Below the pieces are notes generated by a model. The model made no database searches. It was not told the DNA's origin and worked only from the letters and a program-made list of their open reading frames with translations. A DNA stretch of 64,000 nucleotides from Symbiodinium natans (taxonomy: Eukaryota > Sar > Dinophyceae > Suessiales > Symbiodiniaceae), in assembly GCA_905221605.1 (NCBI GenBank), contig CAJNDS010002845.1, forward strand, positions 408,713 to 472,712, given 5' to 3'. Positions 43,743 to 53,957 of the stretch are shown here, piece by piece. Both the position numbers and the translations under genes were made by a program. How positions within the stretch are numbered: the stretch's first letter is position 1; every line of letters begins with the position of its first letter.

Positions 43743-44045
43743 GTGGTGCTGAAAACGTACCTGCAAATTCGAGCGTGCTTGGGCTTGGCAGAGCAGCTGG
43801 CAGCTCAAAAAACTGGGAGTGTGCTTGGGCTTAGCATAGCAGCTGGCAGCTCCACCATTGACGATATTTCTGCCTTCCCCTACATGTGTAGGGAGATCCC
43901 GAAGAGTGTGTGTGTTGGGAAGATTTCTGAGCGGCTCCCTAGAAGAGTCCTGAAATCCTACGAAGCTAGCCCTATTGACTATATCTTGTTGCCAAAGTCC
44001 GGAAGAGCGGGATCTCTATATTCTTTCCTTCATCCCATTCCCTAA
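43743..44045 (+). CDS. Unrecognised open frame with an internal duplication
   Basis: A 100-codon frame whose first part holds two copies of a 46-base unit (GTGCTTGGGCTT...GCAGCTGGCAGCTC at 43775 and 43821). Its C-terminal part (ASPIDYILLPKSGRAGS) reads like protein. It ends at the edge of the TTTAGG-type repeat block. It could be a real exon or a chance frame. Confidence 0.25.
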   Translation: MVLKTYLQIRACLGLAEQLAAQKTGSVLGLSIAAGSSTIDDISAFPYMCREIPKSVCVGKISERLPRRVLKSYEASPIDYILLPKSGRAGSLYSFLHPIP

Positions 44046-45230
44046 GCCCTAAAGAGGGGAGTGCTTGAGTCCTAAAGAGGAGAGCCCCTAAATCCAAAAA
44101 AAAACATTCCATTGCCTAAGCCCTTATCACTAAATCCTAAAGATTTAGATCCCCGTGTTCCTTGCTTTAGTCTGTTCCCTAAACCCTAAAGAGACGCATC
44201 CTTAGATCCTACTACAGAGGCCAGGAGTGCCCCCAAATCCCTTAAAACAAAACCCTATTCCCCAAGTCCTTTTCGCCAAATCATAAAGTGCGGGATCCTT
44301 AGATCTTATTCCCTTAATCTCATTCCCAAAGCCCCATTGCGTAGACCACAAGGCGGGTGCCTCTCCTCCCCCTCAGCTCTCACTATATTCCACAATCAGA
44401 CTGGCCAGGGCGGGATCCCAAATCTTCGTTTACAAATCTTAAAGAGGAGAGTTTTCAGTGCCCCCACGAGGCTTAGATCTTATTATTCACTAAATCCTAA
44501 ACTAATAGGGGATCCCGCACTTTAGGATACCGTGAAATGGATTTAGGGTATTGGATGTTTACCTAAGTCCTAAACGCTGAACAGAAAGGTTTGTGTTTCT
44601 GGTTTTGTTCCTAAAGGGCAGATTCCCTCAATTCCAAATCTTCGTGCCTCAATCCTACTCTCTAAATCTTAATATAAAGGGATCCCTGAACCTCTTTAGT
44701 CCCCCTTGGCATGGGGCTGAAGTCTTAGTCGCCAAATCCTAAATGCATAGGATTTAGGAAGAGGGGAATCGGCCCACTTTTGCCTGAATCGGTGCCTAAA
44801 TCTTATTCGCCAAATGCTAAACCGAACGTTTAGGGAATAGGATGTAAGGAGCAAAGAAGATTTAGGGATCCCGCTCTTCAGGATGTAGCGACAAAGATGT
44901 AGGGCATAGGGTTAGTCTGTTTCGAATGTAAGGGCTTGCCTAGGGGCTCTCCTCTTTAGAACTTAAAGAACCCCCTCCTTAGGATTTAGGAACCCCTTCT
45001 TTAGGATTGAGCGAGAAGGATTTAGGGAATAGGGTTCTTGTTTTTAACATCTAGGGGCTTTTATCTTTAGGAATTACGTAAGGACCACCCGCTTGATGCA
45101 TGGTTTACGCAATAGGATTCGGGAAATAAAATTCAGGGAATACGATTTGGGGAAGACTTCCGGCTCCCGCTCTTTAGGGTTTAGCGAAAAGGATAGGAAA
45201 AGTTGTTTTTAGGATTTAGGCCCAAACCCC
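44041..45230. repeat. Large degenerate CCTAAA/TTTAGG repeat block with orientation switch
   Basis: From 44041 to about 44720 the words CCCTAAA, TCCTAAAGA and CCTAAATC dominate. From about 44740 to 45230 the reverse words TTTAGGG, GGATTTAGG and TCTTTAGG dominate. Larger units recur in both orientations: CCTTTTCGC-TAAATC-CTAAAG-(A/T)GCGGGATCC on the left, and its reverse complement on the right (GGATCCCGCTCTT...GGAT, CTCCCGCTCTTTAGGG). No gene. Confidence 0.8.
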
Positions 45231-45575
45231 AACGACTGGAATTTGCGCCATGGGTAGTTAAACAAACACAAATGGTATAGTAGATGTCGATTGAAATGCG
45301 TGCGAACAAGCCCGAGTTTCAGCGACATCACCTGAGACTTTGTCACTGAGAGAAAACCGATTCAGCCGTTTGAATTTCAATCGGCTTAATCGGTTTTAAT
45401 CGGCATACACGGGTTTACCGCAGCCTCCTAACCAGAACCTTCAGCAGGGGACAATATAATTTTTAGGCAGCTCAGTTGGGGAGGGGTTGCCTACTTGTAT
45501 CTTGCGCTACCCGGCCCCTAGGATACAAGCCACTAAAAAAGCAGATCTGGGGGGGGAGGGGGGGAAGGGGGGTAA

Positions 45576-45644
45576 TGTATGTATGAGTATGTATGTATGC
45601 ATGCATGTATGTATGTGTGTGTATGTATATATATATATATATAT
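45576..45644 (+). repeat. TATG/TA microsatellite
   Basis: (TATG)n with TATGCATGCATG variants, followed by (TA)n, after a G-rich tract at 45550-45572. Confidence 0.9.
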
Positions 45645-46100
45645 CACGCAAATGTGTTTTGATTATTCATATTTTTGACTTCGTGTATATGTGTAAACAT
45701 GTGTATGAAGATTATTATTCTTCTTTTGCTCGATTTCAATTAAAGCTTAAGATTTGGCCATAGGTTGAAATGCTTTCTTTCGTAAGTATTCTCAAACTGA
45801 GACCTTATCGTTGTCGTGGAAAATCAATTGTTGGAGGCCCCTGTTAAGGATGCCGTATTCGCCTTGTATTTGCTAGTCTCAGTATGGAACACCAATAATT
45901 TGGGTACGAAGCGAAGAACATTGACATGACTGTAACAAGAATAACAAAAAAAGCGCATGACCTCAAACATTTACCACCACCCCCCGCCCCCCCACCTCCC
46001 GGCGATAAGCAAAACCCAGAGCTTGCTAGTGTGGCAATATATTGGACTACAGATCTCCACAAACAGAACAGCAACAATTGAATACTTGTTTGTCCCACAG

Positions 46101-47075
46101 GTCACCCCAGCAACAAGGTTCGAGCACGCTACGCTCGCTGAGACAAGCCTTGAGACTCCTGTCTGGAACCTTGTTGCTGTTACTGCTTTTTCGCAGCTGA
46201 GAGTACATTACATGAGAGTTTTGGTGCAGACCGCATGTGCCACAAAGCTCAGGACCAATGTTGCTGACATATGCCTCGACCTTAAGTGCTTCTTGGGTCG
46301 GGACACAGTCAGCCTGGATAGGCCTGAAGATGTGAATGGCCCTTCTTTCTGTGCTTCAGTTATCCCGTCAACTCGCCGCGAATTGAGTACAGAGGCCGGT
46401 CGAACTAGAATAAACTGAGGAAGATGCTTATGGAAAGATTCATCCCCCGAGAACCCTTCTCTCTTTCCGCACACCAGCATCCCAATCATATGCTGAGTTC
46501 AAGAGCTGGCAACAACACGTTTGCTTCACCGAGTTTCGAGTAGTCATGCCTGTTACTACCGCTCTTGTTCTCCTGCAGATGCCGCTGCGGGATCCTGACA
46601 GGCGCAGGGCTGCACTCGGCTGCATTCCTGACCCCCAAGCCGTGAACCCTCGGCAAGTCTGCACAGCTCTACTATGCCACCATGAGAAGTTACTACATCG
46701 GTCTGCCTTGCCCCGTTTGCGTCGGGGTGTAAGTAAGGGTCTGAATGTCTTGGAGGCATGGTCCTCAAAGAGACAGAAGAGGTGGTGCCTAGTGCTGAAG
46801 AGCAGCTCAGCTTGGTATATCCCTCTTGGACAAAAGCGCTACATGCAATTGCCGCTGCTGCAAGTTCAGCATTCTGCATTTGTTCAAGCTGAGTCGGGGA
46901 TGTACGGTCGATTGCCGCTGAGGTAGCATTGCAAGCTGAGTACCTCGCTGCTGTGTACAGCTGGTTTAGTGCAACATGCAAGACGAAGCCCAAAGCCGGA
47001 AATTTGTCTCGGCCTCGTCAAGTTTCAAATGCGAGAAGTTCAGAAAATTTGCCTTGGCAATTCTCTGCCACCTAG
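46101..47075 (+). CDS. Unrecognised open frames
   Basis: After GTCCCACAG (46100) a frame stays open for about 105 codons with WNLVAVTAFSQLRVHYMRVL and ends at 46418. A second frame, 46546-46926, is Arg/Leu-rich with LKSSSAWYIPLGQKRYMQL. A patch near 46923-47075 reads VALQAEYLAAVYSWFSATC. A minus frame at 46556-46993 competes. Some of these may be exons, but no family or junction is clear. Confidence 0.25.
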
Positions 47076-47111
47076 TAATAGCTGCTACTCTCTGGCTGGC
47101 CATTCTGGAAG

Positions 47112-47700
47112 GCACCTCTAGATGAGTTGCACAAGGAGGCTGGCCACGCTGGCAGCGACAAAAGCTCTGTTTCTTTCGGTGGAGCTAACTTGGAGTTTGG
47201 TGTGAAACGATGACAAACGATGCAGCAGGGCCTGGCTGGTGTGGCCTCGCGTGCCATACTTCAGCAGTGCGCCACAAAGTTGAGAAGAAGCACAGGTGCA
47301 GTAATAGGCATGATAATGGCATGATGTAGCAGAGTGCAGAGTGCCTTCGAATGCTTCCAGTGTTCTGCCTGTGCCGAGGTTCGGCTCTTGGAAAAACACA
47401 TCGCTCCTGGAAGCGGAACCCAGGAAGAAGAGTATCCCGTACTGCCCAAACTCTTGCAGAAACATCTGGGGGGGGGGGAAGTGTCTTCCAGATTGCGGGC
47501 CTTTTCTGCACGCGTTTAAAGGTAGCGTAGGATGGACAGTATCTTTCTGGAAACGCGAAGTTCGAACAAGACCCCCATTTACCAATCGTGGTTCGATTTT
47601 GTCACCAGGAGGCTGATGAATTTCAGCTGGGCGGCGGTGTCCTCCGGAGCCCAGGATGTTCACTGTGCTCCCTTGCAGGATAGAGGTGGGGCACCGTTGA
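47112..47700 (+). CDS. Hypothetical protein exons
   Basis: Exon 47112-47213 starts after TGGAAG, reads APLDELHKEAGHAGSDKSSV then SFGGANLEFGVKR, and ends at TGA. A later patch from an ATG at 47532 reads MDSIFLETRSSNKTPIYQSW then FDFVTRRLMNFSWAAVSS. Both have good coding character; the bases between hold a frame with a possible Cys pair. No family recognised. Minus-strand frames here (47118-47663) look like shadows. Confidence 0.35.
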
Positions 47701-48531
47701 TCTGCGTTGATCTGCTAAGTTTCTTTTTTTCACTCGTGGGCCGGGTCCAGCCAACAACGCATTTCAGGAGGAATGCCGTCTGACTGCTATCTGGTTTCAA
47801 GCAGATCAATCGAGATGGACGCTCGCAGCAGGCCCGGGCATGTCTTGTCACACCATTGCAGACTCGCATTTTCCTTGTAGGTGGCTCCTTGTCGTCGTGC
47901 TTCACTCTGACATCTTTACTGGAAGCGCGGCGAAACGCTCAGAGCACACCAAAGCGTCGGACGAGCTGCGCGCACAACCAAGACCGACTCAGAATTGCTA
48001 CCCAAGGTTGACGTAGAGAACGAGCTTGACCAGAAGGCTCCGACATGCTCCAACTCGTAAAAAGTGTAACCGATACGATACGTCAGTCCTCTGGGCTCTT
48101 CAACTACAGGTCACTTCCTTCGAGCAGTCCTCAATGGAAAGCTTGGAAGAGGCGTGGGTTGTGTGAGTCCAGCTGTCGGTTACATGCGGGTTAGGCTGGT
48201 TTGGGGGCCTTGAATTGAAGCTAAGATGCCAGGGCCGAGCGAACGGCCTCTACGTGGGGATCGCCGAGTGCTCGGATCATCTCGGATCGACAACCTCTGC
48301 AAGTCAAGAGGAATGGCCGCACCGTCCAGCGAAGTTATAATTGCATCAGGTTATGACTCTTCTTAGCATCCTCACATCGCTTTTTGTGGGCCGAATGGTG
48401 AGTGGACCTTTGAGGCCCATGGGAAGTGATGCATCTGCTCTGACCAAATGCATGGTGTTGTTCTTTGCGAGCAGTTTCAGGGTGCAGCATATTGCGGCAT
48501 TCTTTAAAATGACTCCAGTGAAGAAGAAAGT

Positions 48532-48992
48532 GTGCGCCAGGATGTGAAGATCGGAGTCATGAAACGATTCCATAGAAGGGCTAGATCAGGTTCTGATGTT
48601 CGGATGAAACATTCCAAAGGTCTAGAAGGGTTGGAGACCATTGGAGACTGGCGGACGTGGATTGTTTGGGACAAGTGCCCAGCATTAAAGGCGGTCGAAG
48701 TTGAGTGTCAGTATCACTTGCTACCGGACGCTCTGCTGCAACGTCGGAGTGCTCATCAAGATCTGCACAACCGCCCCGGACAGTGCAGGCACCTGACTGA
48801 CCTCATGGACAAGCTTGGAGATTTGGACTACGAGTCGAGACCACTGCAGTTCATGTGGAGAACTCGCTATCTAAAGCACTGTTGGAGAAGTGCCCAGGCC
48901 TGCAGAAGCTCTCGCCAATCAACCCGAGAGGTTCACGCTACCAATGCTACCACGAGCAGTCAAATGGCAAGTGCAACGGGAACTGCAGTCAG
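48532..48992 (+). CDS. Leucine-rich-repeat-like protein exons
   Basis: The first patch (about 48600-48720) contains WIVWDKCPALKAVEVECQYH. The second, 48850-48992, lies between CACTGCAG and a GC-type donor (CAG|GCGGTC). It contains NSLSKALLEKCPGLQKLSPI, then a Cys/His-rich tail (RYQCYHEQSNGKCNGNC). The twice-seen pattern K-C-P-x-L-x-x-(V/L) is that of Cys-containing LRRs, which form curved protein-binding surfaces. Only two repeats are visible, so the family call is tentative. Confidence 0.4.
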
Positions 48993-49199
48993 GCGGTCGT
49001 GCATTCAAGACGTTGCTGAGCTCCAAGTCGCGTTGCAGCCTTACCTCCGTAGCTTGCATCTCAGCACGACGCTCGCAACGCGACGATGTGCATGATAACA
49101 TGTGCAAGGTTCGGCCGCTTGGCCCGAGGAATTGGAATGTTTTCACGCTTTGTGCCGCAGACTGTTGCCCGGGCCACGGCTTCTGAAACAAGGGAGGGT

Positions 49200-50260
49200 T
49201 GTTCTAAACCTCCGCCTCCTGACTATAGATGAATACGGCAGCTTAAGTCGGGATGCCGTCTGAACCCCCTACAAGCGTGCAAGCGCGCGCACGGGCGAGG
49301 CTTGAGGGCGATCATGAATCGCGCGCAATGTGCGAGGCGCAAGAGGGCTCCGAGCAAAGGAAGGTGAGCAAAGAAAGAATAGATTATGGAAAAGAAGGAA
49401 GAAAATGTAAAACTAACAGCCCCAGATGGCAGTGGAGCTTTGCCGCATTAGGGCAATCTTGCGCCAGAACTGCCAACTTGCCCCAGATTGGAAGATCTTG
49501 TGGCCTACCTAGGTTTAGGAAAAGTCTCCAGTGCCAGAGCTTGAGGGCACCCTTGATGTTGTCATCCAACGTATCCCACGGCATCTGCGACCGTTACGAA
49601 CCACTTACTGCCGTTCCTTGCTGAACCTATCAACTCTTTATTGTTGCAACTCAAGTCTCACACACTGAGGTCCGCAACATTGTCAGTCAGGGCGATGCAA
49701 TTGCAACACGCTTGAAGGCAAGGATGTTGGTTTCGTGGACTCAACATTGAGACCTTATCGGAGGCTTCAGAGTGTTGGCGCTTGCGTTACAGCATTGTTG
49801 CAGCTGAACACAAAAATAATGTCCTGGAGTGCTTTCTGGTTATCAGTTTACCACGTAAGTTAATGAGTCATGGCCCGACGCAGCACGACCTTATGGGGTG
49901 GGAAGACCTCAAGGGTTCCGAGGTCCGGGTATGTCCAGCTCATCTTTCAGTTCTTTACAGCCCGTACGCTGTCCTGAAATTTAAGAGGGGGGGGGGGGGG
50001 GTTGGCGGACCGGTTGAGGCTTTGAAAGCTTGATTGAGCTCGGAACGATTCCATGCACAGCTGCACAGCATGCCCCGACGAACGAATCGCGCAGTTGGAC
50101 CGACGAGTCGTCACTGTTATGCCGGCAGCTCAGCAAAACCTGCCAGGACAGACCTCGGCTCTTTGTCTTTGCGTGAAGAGCCTGACAAGCCCTGCATCAC
50201 CCCGATGAGAGAAACTACATGTTATGATGTGTGCCTGTTGTTGTTCATATAGACCTCGTG
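49200..50260. other. No confident gene; G15 tract
   Basis: A G15 run lies at 49987-50001, preceded by AAATTTAAGA. Short frames on both strands show no motif. Confidence 0.35.
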
Positions 50261-50397
50261 ATATTTCTGGCATGCAAGGCGGCACACATGTGCTTTGTGA
50301 TGCTAGCTGACCGTTTCGAATTCTGCGTGAGCTTCGCAAATCGCCGCACGAGGGAGCCTTGCTATGCGCGGTTACCTCTACACGGCTTGGTTCTCAG

Positions 50398-51959
50398 GTG
50401 CACTGACATTGCTGGCTTCACGAGCATCGGTGAGCTTCTGGTGCTGTGTCGGACTCAGCATAGCGAGAACAGCAAGGGCTGGGCAGGTCGGGAGCAGTCC
50501 TTGTTTACACACACTCGCAACAGATCGCAACCAAAGGCGCGATCTGTACTTCATTCTCACCCGCTACTTCTCTGTCCCGGCCTCCGACGGATGTACAGCA
50601 AGCGCATGCGGATTGAAAGTACTAGATGATCCATGTCTGCCACGTAAAGTGGCTTGAAATCACTGAGCAAAACCCGTTTGAGGTAATGATGAGCGTGGTC
50701 GAGCTATACCAAGGTCAGCATACAAATGCTTGCTAGACAAAACTACATGCAGGCCTGCTGCCGTCCCTGTCAGGAGTCGTGTCAGAGATACAGGGAGACG
50801 GGCTCATCGTCCTGTGGAATGCGCCCGACCTTGCTGGGGGCTTAGCTGAGGGCGATTTGTGAGGGTTCGACGGTCAAAACCACACCAGGTCGAGGATCAT
50901 GCCACCGCCGCTTGCGCTTCAGCGTTGACGCAACAACAGGCCACCTGCATGCTGCATGCCGAAGCACGACGTGAGGATGTCGATATGCAGCAACAGCCCC
51001 TCAGTTTAGTTTGGTAGCTAAAGTTGGGTGCGAAGAAGCCTGTTGTGAGCCGATTGTGCTTGAACATGCCATTACAGCTAATTAGTTCTGAGAGCGCATG
51101 AAGTCACAAGTGCAAGGGCATGCAATAATTTAGCATAGCAAGAACTGTATCCACTGAAATGCTGGAGCTCCTGCAAACAGCCGCTGCGTGCTGTGTGATG
51201 CCCGCATTCGTGGATGAGGCACTTTTCCACATCAATGAGGAACTCAGAGTGTTGGCTTGGAACTTGGGATGCTGCAAATTGGACACTTTGAGCGTTGCAT
51301 TGCGCAGACCTGCTGGAAGTGTCTCAGAATAAGGAGTTGACACCTTTATCCATTCGCATTGGCATACACACCGGGCCGTGGGCCAAGCATCGTGGATCGG
51401 TGCAAGCACTTCAAACGCTAGTCGAGCTGCTGCTGACAAAGCTGAGCTGTCGGTGTCTTCTCCCAGAAGATGCCTCTCAGGTCATCCCTCCTCGGCAACA
51501 TTGGCAGCATGACGTTTCCTGGAAGCAAAGGAACTCAAAAGAGTGTCGATGTGTCTGTTTACCCAGTGGTGCTATAGCCTATAGCTGCTATGCTGAGCCC
51601 GGCTGAGCCCTGGAGCATCAGAATCTGAGGAAGATGAAGTACGGCTGCGAATAGCTCAGCCATTCCCCATCAACCACTTGTCTTTCTGTTCGTGCATTTT
51701 TGACATGTATGCGCTGCACCTCTGATGCCACCAACAGGGCAGCAGCCGAGGCCTTGGTGACACCAAGCAGCTTGCCATGCGCTTGGAGGAGCCGCATGTC
51801 TTGTTGCCGCAGTAGCAGTGTGGAAATCCCTTGCCGCTTGGGCACACGTTCTCAGAGCCACATGCCAGGAGTATTGCAAACAGTATGAGGTGGACATCAT
51901 CTGCATGGACCTCAGAACTCTCGGAATCTTTCCAGGCTTCGTGTTGTGTCGTCCTTGAA
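50398..51959 (+). CDS. Class III nucleotide cyclase (guanylate/adenylate cyclase catalytic domain)
   Basis: Makes cyclic GMP or cyclic AMP. In-phase exons: up to 50431 (5' limit unclear), 50668-50713, 50753-50826, 50895-50939, 51328-51377, 51481-51530, 51751-51788, 51869-51959. Motifs in order: CTDIAGFTSIG (first metal Asp at 50405), FEVMMSVVELYQ, SEIQGDGLIVLWNAP (second metal Asp at 50797), DHATAACASALTQQ, LSIRIGIHTGP, LLGNIGSMTF, GDTKQLAMRLEEYCKQYEVD. The Glu in EIQGD sits where guanylate cyclases carry Glu and adenylate cyclases Lys, hinting at GTP as substrate. The catalytic Asn of the N-L-A-x-R motif is Gln here, though Arg is kept. Four introns start with GA. Later exons near 52040-52100 (KFLMRWLGDVPAG) may continue the gene. 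The upstream regulatory region was not identified. Confidence 0.88.
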
Positions 51960-52299
51960 GCGCCCTTATGCACCCAAACCTCCCAGCATTCTCGGTCTGA
52001 ACCTCAAGGTTCCTCGGACACCAGGGACTCGATCCCCTCCGGCAAGTTCTTGATGCGCTGGTTGGGCGATGTGCCGGCCGGGCATGGCATGACATGGGTC
52101 ATGATGCTTATCTGCTGTATGCTGCTGTTCCAGTCCCAAGTGGAGGGTGTGCTTCTTAGACTTTCACACATCAGACCACATTCCTTCAGGTGCGAAGCGA
52201 TGACGGAGAAATGATTGGCGTTCACCACGTAATCTGCAGCATCCTTAGTGTTGAGTGGGGCTGGATCCGTTGCAACGGTTGTCGAGTCACCTCGATCCG

Positions 52300-53040
52300 A
52301 CAGCATTTGAGGTCGAGACCATCTGGAGGACGGAACAACACACTAGGAAGTCACTAGTACTGGTAGACTCACGGATGCGGGCGAAGGGGTGATGTTGCTC
52401 CACTGCTCACACTCGAAGTGCGGCTTCTACACAAGCCTTTCCTACAGAATGGGCTTTTAGCAAAGAGCTTCCCCGAGGCAGGGATAGTCGGGATAGTTGT
52501 CCCGCTCTGTTTCATGAACGAAAGCTCTGAGAGGAAGAGTCTCTCCTGAGCCCAGCAGCAGCCTCCTCCTGCAGATCGCACAGGCCCGGGATGGCCTTCG
52601 AGTAGAATTTGGTGTGAAAATGTGATGGAGGTAGTCAAATAGTAACAATAATTGTACATGTATAGTACGAAGCATTCGTCTTTTCCGGAAAACTGGTCAT
52701 CACTAAGGGACGATGCAATGGACTCCTTCTCGGTCCGCAGCCGTCGTCGCCTTGGGCACTACAATCTTTTCAAACTCGCATGCGCTTTCTGTCGCATTCT
52801 GTCGCGAATCGCACAACTGCTAGTGGCTTCTCACAGTGTTTCATGACCGAGACTCATATCCTTCTCTCTGGTCTGAAAGCCCCTCACACGCATCGCCAGA
52901 TCCTGAGTCGCTTTCGTTGTGCTTCACGTCCCCCAATGCAAGTTGGGGGAGAGAGATCCTGAAAAGACACAAGCCAGGATCAGGAACGTGGAACAGGGCA
53001 GGTCAGGGGTAGCAAGCAGGAAGTGCATAAGCAGTGCTAG
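52300..53040. other. No confident gene
   Basis: Short frames on both strands, no motif recognised. Confidence 0.3.
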
Positions 53041-53101
53041 TGCACTCAGGGACTTTGGGGAGAAAGCTCGGCAAGCAGGGCAGTTTGCTTGAGGCCTGGC
53101 A

Positions 53102-53179
53102 ATGCAGTCCAGCGACTTCCATCCATCCGTTTTCAAGAAGAGAATCCACGAAGGCGCGGATGCCTTGAGCAAGCCATAG
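53102..53179 (+). CDS. Hypothetical exon
   Basis: The frame reads MQSSDFHPSVFKKRIHEG then ADALSKP and a TAG. It is short but has clear coding character. A neighbouring frame at 53200-53442 (NETLAAIFAGDF, then KAFKHFLHECDRDSIFELM) may hold a later exon. No family recognised. Confidence 0.3.
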   Translation: MQSSDFHPSVFKKRIHEGADALSKP

Positions 53180-53957
53180 ACCATAGGCCACAGCTCTACT
53201 TGACGTTGAGATGCTGCTCCACTGTTTTCCCTTTGATTTCCGCGAGCTGTCCGAAGGCGGATCGCAATGAAACGCTGGCTGCGATATTTGCAGGTGACTT
53301 TCTGCAGTCACGATCAGTCATGCCACGATTATACCATGTTAATGCTTGCCGCCATGCGCAGGCCAGAGAGAGGGCACGCTGTAAAGCATTCAAGCATTTT
53401 CTTCATGAATGTGACAGAGATAGCATCTTTGAACTCATGTGAGTTTGGAAGGCTCGCTTATCATTCCAAGCATGTGGAAGCTTGCCAGTGCACATGCTTG
53501 CCATATGCTTGCATATGCTTGCATGCCAAAGTTCCACAAGTCTGCAAACCTGATCCTGCTGGACAGGAGAATCGGGATCTGGCAAATCTAGCCTCTTGGA
53601 TGTCTCGGATTGTTTTTGGTCTCCTTTGGCCTTCTTCTGCCTGCTGAGGCCTTCACCTTCAATAGCTGCAAACCCCAGCACCGAAAGAATATTGACACAG
53701 TCCCCAGAGCGGTGTATCTATTTCCTTGACCATGCCCATTCCGCACCCATTACGCTCAGATGTGCTGCGCTCGTGTTGCATTTCTCGGCCCGGTGAAGTC
53801 GACAATCAAGCAAGTTGCTGTCAAGCAAGGGGTTCTGTAGCAAGTAACATGTTCTTTCTGATGAGAGAGGCATTATGATATGGAGTGCCATGGAAATGCT
53901 CTAAAACAGACTGCACGAACTGCACGAACGCCGCATTGTCTAGATGGGCAGTTCTGG

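Noticed and set aside
47118-47663. 181-codon minus-strand frame
   Set aside because: Overlaps + strand exon-like patches with better coding character; no motif.
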